From: an uncultured Micrococcales bacterium
GTDB lineage: Bacteria > Actinomycetota > Actinomycetes > S36-B12 > UBA10799
Length of the DNA: 12,122 nucleotides
Reading direction: 5' to 3'
Assembly: GCA_937952095.1 (NCBI GenBank)
Contig: CALFYG010000008.1
Coordinates: 1 to 12,122, forward strand
Shown here: positions 12,070 to 12,122 of the stretch, one piece after another
Position numbering within the stretch: position 1 is the first letter of the stretch
Layout of the letters: every line of letters starts with the position of its first letter
Translations under genes and position numbers: made by a program
Notes under the pieces: generated by a model
Told to the model about the DNA's origin: nothing
Databases searched by the model: none
What the model saw: the letters and a program-made list of their open reading frames with translations, nothing else

Positions 12070-12122
12070 GGGGACTAACGGATGGACCGGGGACTAACGG
12101 ATGGACCGGGGACTAACGGATG
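12070..12122. repeat. 19-bp tandem repeat array, cut by the right edge
   Basis: The unit GGGGACTAACGGATGGACC occurs at 12070-12088 and 12089-12107, with a 15-bp partial copy at 12108-12122 where the window ends. Copies are perfect as far as they can be read, which suggests recent expansion or strong constraint. The array may continue beyond the window. No coding frame or terminator is evident in 11997-12122. Confidence 0.9.

Noticed and set aside
12070..12122. Start of a CRISPR array
   Set aside because: The period is 19 bp with identical units and no unique spacers, so it is a simple tandem repeat.

Overview
The window is from a high-GC actinomycete (Actinomycetota). The evidence is the GC-biased third codon positions, the many GTG starts, the SigR/RsrA redox sigma/anti-sigma pair, the 24-residue bL37-type ribosomal protein, the WS/DGAT acyltransferase, and many genes with a -10-like hexamer only 5-8 nt before the start codon (leaderless-type mRNAs). 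The grouping of aroA, rsgA, a SRAP-domain gene, sigR and rsrA recalls, from memory, the Mycobacterium tuberculosis region around sigH/Rv3221A-Rv3228 and the Streptomyces sigR region. I cannot place the organism below class.

Layout, left to right. 1-1237 (-): 5' part of a multi-PAS sensory protein that runs off the left edge. 1360-3134/3350 (+): an AI-2E-type transporter followed, with overlapping stop/start, by an unrecognised polytopic membrane protein. 3125-3886 (-): hisN, converging on and overlapping that membrane gene. 3887-4052: a structured divergent control region with a promoter and a large nested inverted repeat. 4053-4493 (+): a small DUF2231-like membrane protein. 4501-6755 (-): the aroA-rsgA operon. 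6809-8074 (+): WS/DGAT acyltransferase. 8087-9327 (+): SRAP protein and a small alpha/beta hydrolase, overlapping by 4 bp. 9393/9450-10297 (+): sigR-rsrA with two apparent promoters and two apparent starts. 10301-10824 (-): an unrecognised 145-residue protein followed by the 24-residue bL37 gene. 10902-11996 (+): a PilT-type ATPase. 12025-12122: two families of short tandem repeats, cut by the right edge.

Most genes are housekeeping: histidine and shikimate pathways, ribosome maturation, abasic-site protection, and thiol-stress control. The most informative region is sigR. A textbook SigR-type promoter (GGGAAT-N18-GTT) and a Shine-Dalgarno-led ATG give a long sigma isoform, while a TAGGCT hexamer inside that reading frame gives a short leaderless isoform. 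This is the architecture known for sigma-R/sigma-R' in Streptomyces coelicolor. The strongest undescribed candidate is the 62-nt nested stem-loop at 3967-4028. It begins exactly where a TTGCAG-N18-TACCCT promoter would start transcription. No mobile element, tRNA, rRNA or CRISPR array was seen.
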